From positions 62,001 through 126,000 of the forward strand of contig JAEPNB010000006.1 in assembly GCA_017643645.1 (NCBI GenBank): DNA of 64,000 nt, given 5' to 3'. The notes under the pieces were generated by a model. It was not told the DNA's origin. It made no database searches and saw only the letters and a program-made list of their open reading frames with translations. This document shows, piece by piece, positions 8,567 through 17,276 of the stretch. This DNA is from Balneola sp. (lineage in GTDB: Bacteria > Bacteroidota > Rhodothermia > Balneolales > Balneolaceae). The position numbers and the translations under genes were made by a program. Numbering within the stretch: the first letter of the stretch is position 1; each line of letters starts with the position of its first letter.

Positions 8567-8625
8567 CTATAACACTTTTGCACTTTAACACTTACCTTTT
8601 GTGTTAAAGTGTTATGGTGTTATAG
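8567..8625. repeat. Long hairpin of the GTGTTAAAG repeat family
   Basis: CTATAACAC (8567-8575) and CACTTTAACAC (8581-8591) pair with GTGTTAAAGTG (8601-8611) and GTGTTATAG (8617-8625), giving a nearly continuous 20-bp stem with a 5-nt internal loop. The right arm recurs with one mismatch over 25 bases at 47659-47683. It ends 12 bases before the ATG of the WbqC-like gene, so it may influence that gene's translation or be a mobile repeat. Confidence 0.65.
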
Positions 8626-8637
8626 CTCTATAAAATT

Positions 8638-9297
8638 ATGATTCTGACAATTCTTTCACCCCAATTTGCTCCAAATCTTTATGACCTGGCTTCGATGTTG
8701 AAAGCCGATCGGATTATCTTTACGGATGTGGAAAAATGGTCCCGTAAAGGGAGGACGCATCGGGCAGAAATTAGAAATGAAGAGGATTCTCAGTGGATCA
8801 ACCTACCAGTGGTTTCTGAAGATCGTAAAAAAGCCATCAAAGATGTACGACTAGATCATGATCAGCAATGGTTTGAACCTTTCTGGAATGCCATCCTTCA
8901 CAATTACAGAAACGCTACTTACTTCGATCATTTTGAGGATGAACTCTATCATGTCATTCAACAAGCCAATGAATTTGAGTATTTGATGGAGTTTAATCTT
9001 TATTTTTTTGAGCGATTACTTCGCTATCTGGAAATTGAAATTGAGTACGAACTTGCTAGTAAAGTTGAAGGCTACAGCACGTTTCCGGACGAAACCATGA
9101 AAAACTTATCTGCTGATGTTTTGTATTTAGAGCATCAATCCAAAAATTATCAGCGTCAAACTAAGCAAGCAGAAAGAGCTCTTGAAAAGCATCCGATTTA
9201 TGATCAAGCCTATCCCGGATTTGTAGAAGGTTGTTCCGTATTAGATCTTTTATTAAATAAAGGCGTAGAGAGTTTCAGAATTTTAGAGAAATTGTAA
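8638..9297 (+). CDS. WbqC-like family protein
   Basis: The 219-aa cytoplasmic protein has the features of the WbqC-like family: an early SPQFAPNL where other members have a YFPP-type segment, then WSRKGRTHRAEI, WINLPV and DHDQQWFEPFWNAILHNY. WbqC-type genes are found in polysaccharide or glycolipid biosynthesis loci, and their biochemical role is not firmly established. No glycan gene lies beside it here. A large hairpin ends 12 bases upstream of the start, and a 38-aa membrane ORF follows 22 bases after its stop. Confidence 0.7.
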   Translation: MILTILSPQFAPNLYDLASMLKADRIIFTDVEKWSRKGRTHRAEIRNEEDSQWINLPVVSEDRKKAIKDVRLDHDQQWFEPFWNAILHNYRNATYFDHFEDELYHVIQQANEFEYLMEFNLYFFERLLRYLEIEIEYELASKVEGYSTFPDETMKNLSADVLYLEHQSKNYQRQTKQAERALEKHPIYDQAYPGFVEGCSVLDLLLNKGVESFRILEKL

Positions 9298-9319
9298 TGC
9301 TCAATCCCTATCATTCATC

Positions 9320-9436
9320 ATGAAAGAAGAAAACTCAACCACCAACTGGACCAAGATCTACACTGCTGTTTTTATAACAGGTATTGTATTTATTCTGATC
9401 TTTTGGGCTTTTACTTCTCTTTTTAACTTGCCCTGA
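9320..9436 (+). CDS. Small single-pass membrane protein (38 aa)
   Basis: The ATG at 9320 opens a frame of MKEENSTTNWTKIY followed by one hydrophobic helix (TAVFITGIVFILIFWAF) and a short tail, ending at TGA 9434-9436. The polar N-terminus, clean transmembrane segment and position directly after the WbqC-like gene suggest a real small protein. Its stop codon abuts that of the convergent transporter (9437). Very short proteins with a similar layout accompany transporters in this lineage, so a link to the neighbouring symporter is possible but unproven. Confidence 0.45.
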   Translation: MKEENSTTNWTKIYTAVFITGIVFILIFWAFTSLFNLP

Positions 9437-10897
9437 TTATTTAACCCATTCGGGTAAAACACCTATTTCAATTCCAAATACCCAACTCACTAGCGTTAAA
9501 GAGGCGACAGTAAGCAACAGTATAAACATTATATTGAGCCATAATCCGGCTTTAGACATTTCAGGAATACTTATTTTTCCACTTCCGTAAACAATGGCAT
9601 TCGGAGGTGTTGCAACCGGAAGCATAAAAGCACAGCTTGCACCCAATACCGTTGGGATAGCTAGTAAAAATGGATTTTCTCCCAATCCAATAGCAACGGA
9701 AGCTAATATGGGCAAAAATGCCGCTGTTGAAGCAGTATTACTTGTCATTTCTGTAAGGAATACGATCAGTGCAATTACAATTAAAATGATCAATATGATC
9801 GGCCATGTATTCAGGCTTCCAATTCCGGAACCAATCCATGTTGCCAGTCCCGTACTGCTTATAGCTGATGCCATACTCAATCCTCCTCCAAAAAGAATTA
9901 AAACTCCCCATGGCAATCGTTTTGTATCAGACCATTTCAGCAAAAATCGATTCTCTTCTGAATTTGCAGGAATCATAAAAAAGGCAACGGCAGCACCGAT
10001 CGCAATTCCAGCGTCCGACAAGCCAGGTATTACCGAGGACAGTAACGGCCTGAACATCCACAACAATGCAGCAGAAACAAACACTACGGCTACTTTCTTT
10101 TCCTGATTAGAAATATTGCCAAGCCTCTCCATTTGGGATTGAATAAGTTCTTTTCCACCCGGTAATTCTTTGATCTTAATCGGATAAACAAATTTTGTAA
10201 GTATAAAATACATCAGAGGAAGCGAAACAAGCATGATCGGCACACCAACCATCATCCAATCCAAAAAACTGATTTCTATATTATAGTTTTCAAGTACGAA
10301 TCCGGCCAGTAATGCATTTGGGGGAGTCCCAATCAAAGTTCCCATTCCACCGATATTACATGCGTAAGCAATGGTAAGAACTAAAACGATCTCGAAGTTG
10401 ATCTTAGCAGATTTATCGTTCTTGTCGAGCAACTCCAAAATTGACATAGCAATAGGGAGCATCATGATTGCCGTTGCCGTATTACTGACCCACATACTCA
10501 AAAAAGCAGATGCTATAATAAATCCGATAATAATTGAAGAAGGTTTTATCCCTACGAAATTCACAATAGAAATTGCTATCCGTTTATGAAGATTCCACTT
10601 CTCCATTGCCAGAGCTATTACAAAACCTCCCATAAATAAAAAGATAAGCGGGTTTGCATACGGTGAGGTTGCATCTCCAATACTAAACACGCCCAGAACC
10701 GGAAATAGCACAATGGGTAGTAGCGCCGTTGCAGAAATTGGAATAGCTTCTGTTATCCACCAAATACCCATTAAAATTGTAACTGCAGCTGTTTTCCACG
10801 CAGCATCAGAAAGTCCTTCCGGAACAGGCAAAAAAAGGAGAATCACAAATACCAGTATTCCACCTATTAAACCTAGTCTGTTCCCTAATTCTTGCAT
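9437..10897 (-). CDS. Divalent anion:Na+ symporter (DASS/SLC13 family)
   Basis: The 486-aa inner-membrane carrier belongs to the family that imports dicarboxylates, citrate or sulfate with sodium. Both SNT sodium and substrate motifs are present: SNTATAIMMLP at 138-148 and TSNTASTAAFLP near 384-395. Each is followed by the family's PPNA loops (GTPPNALLAGF and ATPPNAIVYGSG). This inverted-repeat design is diagnostic. As the last gene of the catabolic locus, 18 bp after the lyase gene, it may import uronate-derived or dicarboxylic breakdown products. That is inferred from position, and the exact substrate cannot be read from sequence. Confidence 0.88.
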   Translation of the reverse strand: MQELGNRLGLIGGILVFVILLFLPVPEGLSDAAWKTAAVTILMGIWWITEAIPISATALLPIVLFPVLGVFSIGDATSPYANPLIFLFMGGFVIALAMEKWNLHKRIAISIVNFVGIKPSSIIIGFIIASAFLSMWVSNTATAIMMLPIAMSILELLDKNDKSAKINFEIVLVLTIAYACNIGGMGTLIGTPPNALLAGFVLENYNIEISFLDWMMVGVPIMLVSLPLMYFILTKFVYPIKIKELPGGKELIQSQMERLGNISNQEKKVAVVFVSAALLWMFRPLLSSVIPGLSDAGIAIGAAVAFFMIPANSEENRFLLKWSDTKRLPWGVLILFGGGLSMASAISSTGLATWIGSGIGSLNTWPIILIILIVIALIVFLTEMTSNTASTAAFLPILASVAIGLGENPFLLAIPTVLGASCAFMLPVATPPNAIVYGSGKISIPEMSKAGLWLNIMFILLLTVASLTLVSWVFGIEIGVLPEWVK

Positions 10898-10915
10898 AAA
10901 ATTATATTGCTAAAG

Positions 10916-13603
10916 TTACTTTTCTGCCGGATAATTTTCTTTTTCCATCCAATATTCCAGATAAGGTACATTATAAATGCTTGTCCAGCCAAACACTCTT
11001 AACCCATTGGTTATCTGCCATATCGGAGGTCTTCTTGCTCCGGGATCTTTCGGGAAATTACTTGCTTCTTCCAAAGCATCTGCCAGGATCTTTTGGCTCT
11101 GATATGAATTAAAATCCTGGACCAGTTCTTCGGTTTTTAAATATCGAGCCCGGCTAACAGCTTCATCAAGTAAACTCTTTTCGCCGGAATATTCGTATCC
11201 CAATACCAAACTGCTTATTGAAGAAAGGTACGATTCCATATCATGATTTAGTGGTGGTACGTCTCTGAGTGTTCTTGCATGATCCACAACCGCTTCTTTT
11301 ACCTCTTCACTTCCTGTAAACTGATAGTACTTTCTCAAACCGTTACTCGCATAAACCTGAGCGTATCCATACCTGTTTATCACGAGCTCGCCACCTTGAT
11401 CAGGATGTTTTTGTAATTCAAGCATTAAGTTTACCCGGTCTTCCAGTTCTTTATAGTATTTCTCTGACTTTGTTGCGTCGTAGATTTCAGCTAAGTTCCA
11501 CACAGACAGATACAGTCTTCTTCCTCTTAATCCGTGATCACCAAAAACCCTTTTCACGTAATAATCTCCTGTCAGTTTAGCTACTTCAAGACCTCTGTGG
11601 TTGCCATCTAAATAGTATGAAGTAGTCCATCCGGGAACCCATACATGTGCACTCAATAGTGATGTATAGTGCTGTGATGCGTGCCTCCGTCCCATACCTA
11701 CATAAGGCGATCCTTCCGGAAGGTCCTCATGTTGAAAAGCATGCAACGATTCATTCGTATCACCAAAATAAACCGGATCTTTAGGCCAATGAATATTATC
11801 TACATCCATTGTGTGTGCACTAGCTGCCTTTGCTGTCTTATAATACATAGGATTTCCGGTTCTGATAAACTGTAACCACCACATATAATCGTTTCCGGGC
11901 TCATTATTTGTCCACTGAAACCACTCGTATCCATAGAAATAGGTCAGGTTATCTCCATAGTTTAACATTCCGTACCATGGCTCCCATTCTTGGTTAAACC
12001 GCATCCATTTCAGTTTATAATCTATACCTCTTTCATAAGCAGCGTATCTATCCAGACTCTCTGTCATCTTCCCAAAGGCTTCACTCTCAGCATACCATTC
12101 CGGAGAAGCATGAGTTACCGGAGCATCCATAAAGCGTAGTACATCTTTTGAAATATCTTCAACTGCGCTTTTCTTATGGAAGTTAAATACCATCTCTGTT
12201 GTTTTAGCCAGACCCTGAGCAAAATTAGCGATCATTCCGCTATCGTTATCACTGTCTTTTCGAGCAAAACTCATTGGATCAACAGATGGAGTCCAGATAT
12301 AAGCTGTAACTTTATTGTTAGTTCCATCCACTGCTATCTCTTTAGGGTATTCTTCAAAGAAGCTTTGAAAACTGACAGTAACTCCCCATTTATTATCTGA
12401 AATATCTAACCAACCCGGCGATCTTTCTTTCTTCATATCAGTATTTTCATCAACATTGATTGTTGAACTGAATTCATTCTCCATTCTTTCCTCGGGAGAT
12501 GAATTTTTAAGATCCGGAATTTGAGATGTGTTTGGTCCTGTTTGCAGAACTGATGCAAAATCAGATAAAGGACTTTGAACTACTGTACTTGTTGAAGTAT
12601 CCCACCATTTGCCATCATAGTAAGCTGAGGTTACCGTCCTGGATTCATCCATATTATATTTCAATGATAAACCTGTAGCTTCAATTCTGTCATTGGGTTT
12701 TGTGAATCCTGCATCTTTTCTCAGTATGGATTCATCAATTATTTTACCGTTTTCGGTTGCAATGGCTTCATACTCTCCTTCTTGCTTCTTATGATGATCG
12801 GGTTCTCCGGTGTATACAAATGTATGCTGAACTTTTATATAGCTCTTTCCGGCATAAGCATGAATTCTGGTTGTAAAAGGGGCTTTATTGTTGTCACCAC
12901 GCTTGTATTCATATTCTCCTTCAATACGGATAATAGCATGCAACGGACCTGTTCCTAACTCTTTTACTGTTTTCAGCACTACCGCTGTTGACTTGTCTAT
13001 TCCTGAGTCATCAAGGAGATCCAGAAAAGAACTTCTTCCTGCTTCTCCCATTGCAATAATATCGTCATTTGTAAATCCGTCTCCATCAATATCCAGTTCT
13101 ACCTTATCCAGAAAACCACTGCCGGCCGGAGAATTTTGAAACCCGCCACCTTCGCCTTTATTAACAACAAATCTGAGAGGGCCTGTATTTATTTCGACCT
13201 CACCGTTCTGTCTTTGGTTATTTCGAATTACTAATTTCTGATCGTAATCCCGTGCATTTCTTATATCATTACCATACTCAACGCTGTATTCACTTCCCTC
13301 TTCCGTAAAAAAGAACACCCAAAGCCATTTTATACTATTATCAGACGGTTTCCAGGTCGTAACTTTAGTGATTTGAGAAGGTATCTCATTGCCATTGTTA
13401 TCCAACACTCTTACATGGTCCGGAGAATACAGGTCGCCTTCAGGAATAGGGACTCCAAAAAGTTGAGGCGTACCCGGTGTATTGTTTTCTACAGTTATTG
13501 GGATCAAAGTTGATTCGGACGGCACTGTACAGCTTAAAAATGCCAGAAAAATTCCCGCAAATAGAAATCTTTTACCGCTTAATTTTAATAATGATGATTT
13601 CAT
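10916..13603 (-). CDS. Exo-rhamnogalacturonan lyase-like (YetA/PcRGLX family) lipoprotein
   Basis: The 895-aa protein has a lipobox signal ending in FLSC (Cys25), so it should be anchored in the outer envelope. The N-terminal beta domain with GVPIPEGDL, VRVLDNNGNEIPSQ and SIKWLWVFF matches the RIFT-like domain of YetA and of the Penicillium exo-rhamnogalacturonan lyase (a PL26-type enzyme). A central beta region containing EEYPKEIAVDG and WTPSVDPMSF follows. The C-terminal half is helical (GLEVAKLTGDYYVKRVFGDHG) and would form an alpha/alpha barrel. The family assignment is from memory of these patterns. It lies 7 bp after the ROK kinase gene. The association with nagB and a deacetylase argues that the substrate is not simple rhamnogalacturonan. 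Confidence 0.6.
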   Translation of the reverse strand: MKSSLLKLSGKRFLFAGIFLAFLSCTVPSESTLIPITVENNTPGTPQLFGVPIPEGDLYSPDHVRVLDNNGNEIPSQITKVTTWKPSDNSIKWLWVFFFTEEGSEYSVEYGNDIRNARDYDQKLVIRNNQRQNGEVEINTGPLRFVVNKGEGGGFQNSPAGSGFLDKVELDIDGDGFTNDDIIAMGEAGRSSFLDLLDDSGIDKSTAVVLKTVKELGTGPLHAIIRIEGEYEYKRGDNNKAPFTTRIHAYAGKSYIKVQHTFVYTGEPDHHKKQEGEYEAIATENGKIIDESILRKDAGFTKPNDRIEATGLSLKYNMDESRTVTSAYYDGKWWDTSTSTVVQSPLSDFASVLQTGPNTSQIPDLKNSSPEERMENEFSSTINVDENTDMKKERSPGWLDISDNKWGVTVSFQSFFEEYPKEIAVDGTNNKVTAYIWTPSVDPMSFARKDSDNDSGMIANFAQGLAKTTEMVFNFHKKSAVEDISKDVLRFMDAPVTHASPEWYAESEAFGKMTESLDRYAAYERGIDYKLKWMRFNQEWEPWYGMLNYGDNLTYFYGYEWFQWTNNEPGNDYMWWLQFIRTGNPMYYKTAKAASAHTMDVDNIHWPKDPVYFGDTNESLHAFQHEDLPEGSPYVGMGRRHASQHYTSLLSAHVWVPGWTTSYYLDGNHRGLEVAKLTGDYYVKRVFGDHGLRGRRLYLSVWNLAEIYDATKSEKYYKELEDRVNLMLELQKHPDQGGELVINRYGYAQVYASNGLRKYYQFTGSEEVKEAVVDHARTLRDVPPLNHDMESYLSSISSLVLGYEYSGEKSLLDEAVSRARYLKTEELVQDFNSYQSQKILADALEEASNFPKDPGARRPPIWQITNGLRVFGWTSIYNVPYLEYWMEKENYPAEK

Positions 13604-13610
13604 GACATTC

Positions 13611-14471
13611 CTAGTTATTTAGAAACTGATGGTCTAATGCTAGTGCTGCTGCTCCTAATACTGCGACCGATTCCCGTTCTGTAGTTTTAATTTTTAAATT
13701 TCTGATGGAGTTCGGATAGGCAAAATCTTCCATCGCCTTGAACATACTTTTGTGAAAAAAGGAAAAAGCTTTTGAAACGCTTCCTCCCAGAACTATCACT
13801 TCCGGATCGTATGCATACATTATCACTTTCACTGCATTTCCAAGATGTGTACCAAACTCGTTATAAGCGCTTAAAGCTTCTTCATCACCTTTTTGAGCTC
13901 TGTTAAAAAGCTCCTGACCGGTAGTTTTTTTATGTATCTCAAAAAACTGTCCTGAGCAGTAATGTTCAAAAATTGAATCTTTATACGGGAGCATTCCAAC
14001 CTCTCCTGCACCGCAGTTATTCCCGGAATACAAGGTATTGTTGAGTATTAAACCGGAGCCAAATCCGGTACCTAAGATCAAGCCCACAACAGATTTATAG
14101 TTCTTTGCTTCACCAAAGTATTTTTCTCCTAATACGAAACAATTAGCATCATTGTTGATGAAAACCGGTCTGCCAAATTCAACTTCCAGAATTTCTTTAA
14201 GTGGAACCTCTTTCCATGAAGGAATATTCTGTACATCATATACAATGCCCTTTTCGACGTCCACAACACTTGGAACTCCTATTCCTATTGCTTCAATATT
14301 TGAGTTCCATAAGTTCGAGATCATCTCTTTAATCTGGTCAATAATTGATTCCGCGTTTTCTTTTCCGGAAATCGGTTCTGAAATCATTTTTTCGATCTCA
14401 TCATCAAGAATACAAGCCGCTCTCACGTTCGTACCCCCTAAATCAATTCCTATAAGAGTTCCCGTACTCAA
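13611..14471 (-). CDS. ROK-family sugar kinase lacking the zinc site
   Basis: This cytoplasmic kinase should phosphorylate glucose, GlcNAc, ManNAc or a related sugar. The ATP phosphate loop is GIDLGGTNVR (8-17), the catalytic Asp is D108 in NNDANC, and GTGFGSG (134-140) completes the nucleotide pocket. Most ROK proteins have a GHxxxx...CxCGxxGC zinc motif. Here the His position is Met160 in GEVGM and only one Cys (C172) remains, so zinc is probably not bound. The length of 286 aa is normal for the short enzymes. Its place between a sugar porter and a lyase, in the same locus as nagB, favours an amino-sugar substrate (inference). Confidence 0.85.
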   Translation of the reverse strand: MSTGTLIGIDLGGTNVRAACILDDEIEKMISEPISGKENAESIIDQIKEMISNLWNSNIEAIGIGVPSVVDVEKGIVYDVQNIPSWKEVPLKEILEVEFGRPVFINNDANCFVLGEKYFGEAKNYKSVVGLILGTGFGSGLILNNTLYSGNNCGAGEVGMLPYKDSIFEHYCSGQFFEIHKKTTGQELFNRAQKGDEEALSAYNEFGTHLGNAVKVIMYAYDPEVIVLGGSVSKAFSFFHKSMFKAMEDFAYPNSIRNLKIKTTERESVAVLGAAALALDHQFLNN

Positions 14472-14504
14472 GACTCCGCCTCTCTCTTTTATTTCAAATT
14501 GATG

Positions 14505-15749
14505 TTAATCTTTCCCGGCAAAATCGATGGTTTTATTATTTACAAGCGGTTTTGCCCAAAAACCAATGCTTAGTATGTATCCAAAAGCGATAAACAGGAA
14601 TAACATGCCTACTCTCAATCCAAATACATCACCAATTGACCCCACTATAAGCGGAACAACAGCACCCCCTGCAATTCCGGTTACTAAAATTCCTGAGAAA
14701 GTTCCATGATGTTCCTTAACAGAGTTGAGTGCAAGTGAAAAAATAATTGGCCACATCACCGCAATAAAGAAACCGATTGCCGGGAATGCGTAAAGAGCAA
14801 TTTCTCCGCTGGCAAAAAGAGCAGTAGCTAAACATATCAGCACCATTGAGGTAAAGGCTACAAGAATTTTCTTGCTGTCCATCACCTTTAATAAAAACAG
14901 TCCCAATACAGTACCTGCTGTCATCATTCCCCAGAACCAAGAAACGGTTGAAGCTCCGGTTGTTTGCGGATCATAACCATGATAAGATGAAAGGAATTCT
15001 GAGATCCAGTTTGCAACACCCTGCTCTGCGCCCACATATGCAAATATGCCCAGAAAGAATAAAATCACTTTCTTGTTTTTCAGCATTTCTAAGTGTGTCT
15101 CTAAAGCACCTACTTTTTCATCTTCATTTTTAAGCACTTCCGGAAATTTAGATAAGGTAATTACAAGTACCATGAGGATTGATACGAATGCAAAAATCCA
15201 ATACAAAGAAACCCATGGAAGCTCTGCCGGAACCAGGTCTGTCATTATTGTCAAAAAGAAACCCATGTCATCTGAGCCGATATTCAGGACCAGATAGGAG
15301 TACACTAGCGGACTTAAAAAAGATGCCAACCCAAAGAAAAGTTGAGCCATCACTGAATTAAAAGCAAAATTCTCCTCACCACCTGAAACTCTTAATAGTG
15401 GATTAATAGCAACTTGAAGCATAGCCATTCCTGATCCGATAAAAAATAATGACAGCACTGCTACTATATATTGTGGAAACAAGCCAAACAAGAAAGCACC
15501 TGAAAATGCAATCATAAATGCTAAGATCATTACCTGTTTCTCACCATATTTTTCTATCAATATTCCGGATGGAATCGACATTACTCCATATGCTATAAAA
15601 AAAGCGAATGGAAGTACCGCAACCAGAGTGAGACTTAAATCGAAGTCCTCAATAATTTGAGGAACTAAAGGTCCTATTATATTCGTCAAAAACGATATAA
15701 CGAAAAATGTTAATACAATAAGCCCAACTAAATAACGATTGCGTTCCAT
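14505..15749 (-). CDS. MFS sugar transporter (FucP/GluP-like)
   Basis: The 414-aa protein has about 12 hydrophobic segments and MFS features of the fucose/glucose/galactose porter group: SIPSGILIEKYGEKQ in the loop after helix 2, and FIGSGMAMLQVAINPLLR in helices 4-5, where FucP-like proteins carry a conserved Q-x-x-x-N-P. Such proteins bring monosaccharides across the inner membrane with protons. It is the first gene of the group downstream of the susCD terminator and is probably transcribed with the ROK kinase 33 bp further on. By locus logic it imports the monosaccharide the kinase uses. Confidence 0.85.
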   Translation of the reverse strand: MERNRYLVGLIVLTFFVISFLTNIIGPLVPQIIEDFDLSLTLVAVLPFAFFIAYGVMSIPSGILIEKYGEKQVMILAFMIAFSGAFLFGLFPQYIVAVLSLFFIGSGMAMLQVAINPLLRVSGGEENFAFNSVMAQLFFGLASFLSPLVYSYLVLNIGSDDMGFFLTIMTDLVPAELPWVSLYWIFAFVSILMVLVITLSKFPEVLKNEDEKVGALETHLEMLKNKKVILFFLGIFAYVGAEQGVANWISEFLSSYHGYDPQTTGASTVSWFWGMMTAGTVLGLFLLKVMDSKKILVAFTSMVLICLATALFASGEIALYAFPAIGFFIAVMWPIIFSLALNSVKEHHGTFSGILVTGIAGGAVVPLIVGSIGDVFGLRVGMLFLFIAFGYILSIGFWAKPLVNNKTIDFAGKD

Positions 15750-15833
15750 AATGTGATTCTAAAAGGTTAATTAAGTCTTTACTGAAAAAGGATATACCAA
15801 TTCATCAATTTGGAAATTATATCCTAAAGGGTA

Positions 15834-15867
15834 AAAATAAGCCGGAGACATATGCAGACCCCGGCTT
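15834..15867 (-). terminator. Rho-independent terminator after susD
   Basis: Read on the minus strand, AAGCCGG (15867-15861) pairs with CCGGCTT (15845-15839) and is followed by ATTTTTAC. It lies 14 bases after the susD stop codon and separates susCD from the transporter/kinase/lyase genes. Confidence 0.8.
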
Positions 15868-15880
15868 ACAAAGCTACATT

Positions 15881-17251
15881 TTACTGATGTTCTGAGTTTT
15901 GTGTCATATTATCCGGAGACACATCAATCGCTCCCTGAGGAATAGGAAACAATAGCGTAACCTGAGCTTCCGGAATACCTAAATGAGCTGACATTACAGA
16001 TTTTGCAACCCCAAAACGTTTTAAATCAGCCCATCTCTTATTTTCAAAAGCGAACTCAACTCTTCTTTCCTGAAGTAATTTTTCAGCAAAAGTACCACCG
16101 GCAGGTGTACGGTCAATACCACCTAAATTTGCACGATCTCTTACTTCATCAATCAGATCGTAAGCTTCATTTGATTCGCCTAGTGCTTCTGCAAGATTCA
16201 ATAAAACCTCAGCATACCGAAGTTCCATCCAATTATTATCACCGTCGGAAGAAACCGTTGGACTACTGATAAATTTTCTTACCCAGGGATTAGCCCGGTC
16301 TGTTGTATCAATAGTAGCGTCAAATCTTTCATCACCGGCCTCGTAGGCTCCAATAATATCTTCCGTTACATTTTGAGGTGCTCCTCCGCCACCAACGCCA
16401 CCAAAACCAAGCGGTGTGTAGTTGTCAGTATAAGAACTACCTTCTCCCACATTGCCTGTTATATATTCTATTTCAAATATAGATTCTATGTTTCCTTCGT
16501 TTGCAGCCCCCCAAAGATTAGAATAGTCAGGAACCAGATCAAACTGCATTGAGTCTACCACTCTTTGGAGAGGAGCAACTGCATCTGAGTTATTGCCGTT
16601 TGCAAGATGCACCCTTCCTAATAAAGAAGCGGCCGCCCACTTTGTGATTCTTCCGGTTTCAGGTAAAAGAGTCTCTGCCTGAGCAAGATCAATAGCAATC
16701 TGATCATAGATAGCTGTAGCATTTACCTGATTTACTTCAACATCAGGAGAGGTAACTTCTTCTAATTGCAGAGGTACATTTCCGAATATTACGGCCATAT
16801 GATAGTAGAGTAAAGACCTGATAAAGTATGCTTCTCCTTTAATCTGATTCCGAACTGCTTCATTATCAAAGCTTGCATCATCTATTCTGGCAATAATATT
16901 ATTGGTTCCTGCAATTATATTATATACCGCATTATAAGTTGCTGATATCTCTTCTCCGGATGGTAAGTCTGTAAAAGTATCCAGCTGTTCCAAGCTCGCT
17001 GCTAAACCGGTTGCTCCACCACCATTTGCGCCGTTGTCAGCTCTCATTTCCATAAACAAAACAAAGTTTACACCAAATGTTTCCCTGCTTTGAAGTCCAT
17101 CAAAAGCACCCCGGATCGCCAGCTGGAAATCCGTTTCATTTTTGTAAAAATTGTTGACGTTTCTCTCTGTAAGAGGTCCCAAGTTTGTAAAATCATCTCC
17201 GCATGAAATAAATAAAAGCGGAATGAACAGTGTTAATATTAGTTTTTTCAT
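15881..17251 (-). CDS. susD: SusD/RagB-type glycan-binding outer-membrane lipoprotein
   Basis: The 456-aa surface lipoprotein caps the SusC barrel and presents oligosaccharides to it. I place the start at ATG 17251, which gives MKKLILTLFIPLLFISCGDD with the lipobox Cys at residue 17. It is preceded by AGGAGA at good spacing and lies 25 bp after the susC stop. A longer open frame to 17341 would overlap susC and bury the signal peptide. SusD features include an N-terminal helical TPR region (FYKNETDFQLAIRGAFDGLQ), YFIRSLLYYHMAVIFGNVPL and the C-terminal LLQERRVEFAFENKRWADLKR. It pairs with the adjacent susC. Confidence 0.95.
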   Translation of the reverse strand: MKKLILTLFIPLLFISCGDDFTNLGPLTERNVNNFYKNETDFQLAIRGAFDGLQSRETFGVNFVLFMEMRADNGANGGGATGLAASLEQLDTFTDLPSGEEISATYNAVYNIIAGTNNIIARIDDASFDNEAVRNQIKGEAYFIRSLLYYHMAVIFGNVPLQLEEVTSPDVEVNQVNATAIYDQIAIDLAQAETLLPETGRITKWAAASLLGRVHLANGNNSDAVAPLQRVVDSMQFDLVPDYSNLWGAANEGNIESIFEIEYITGNVGEGSSYTDNYTPLGFGGVGGGGAPQNVTEDIIGAYEAGDERFDATIDTTDRANPWVRKFISSPTVSSDGDNNWMELRYAEVLLNLAEALGESNEAYDLIDEVRDRANLGGIDRTPAGGTFAEKLLQERRVEFAFENKRWADLKRFGVAKSVMSAHLGIPEAQVTLLFPIPQGAIDVSPDNMTQNSEHQ

Positions 17252-17276
17252 AATGTCTCCTGTTATAAATGTGCTT

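Noticed and set aside
9594-10106. A 170-codon plus-strand frame opposite the DASS transporter
   Set aside because: Its sequence is the mirror of conserved transmembrane codons of a clear SLC13 gene, with no recognisable fold or start context.
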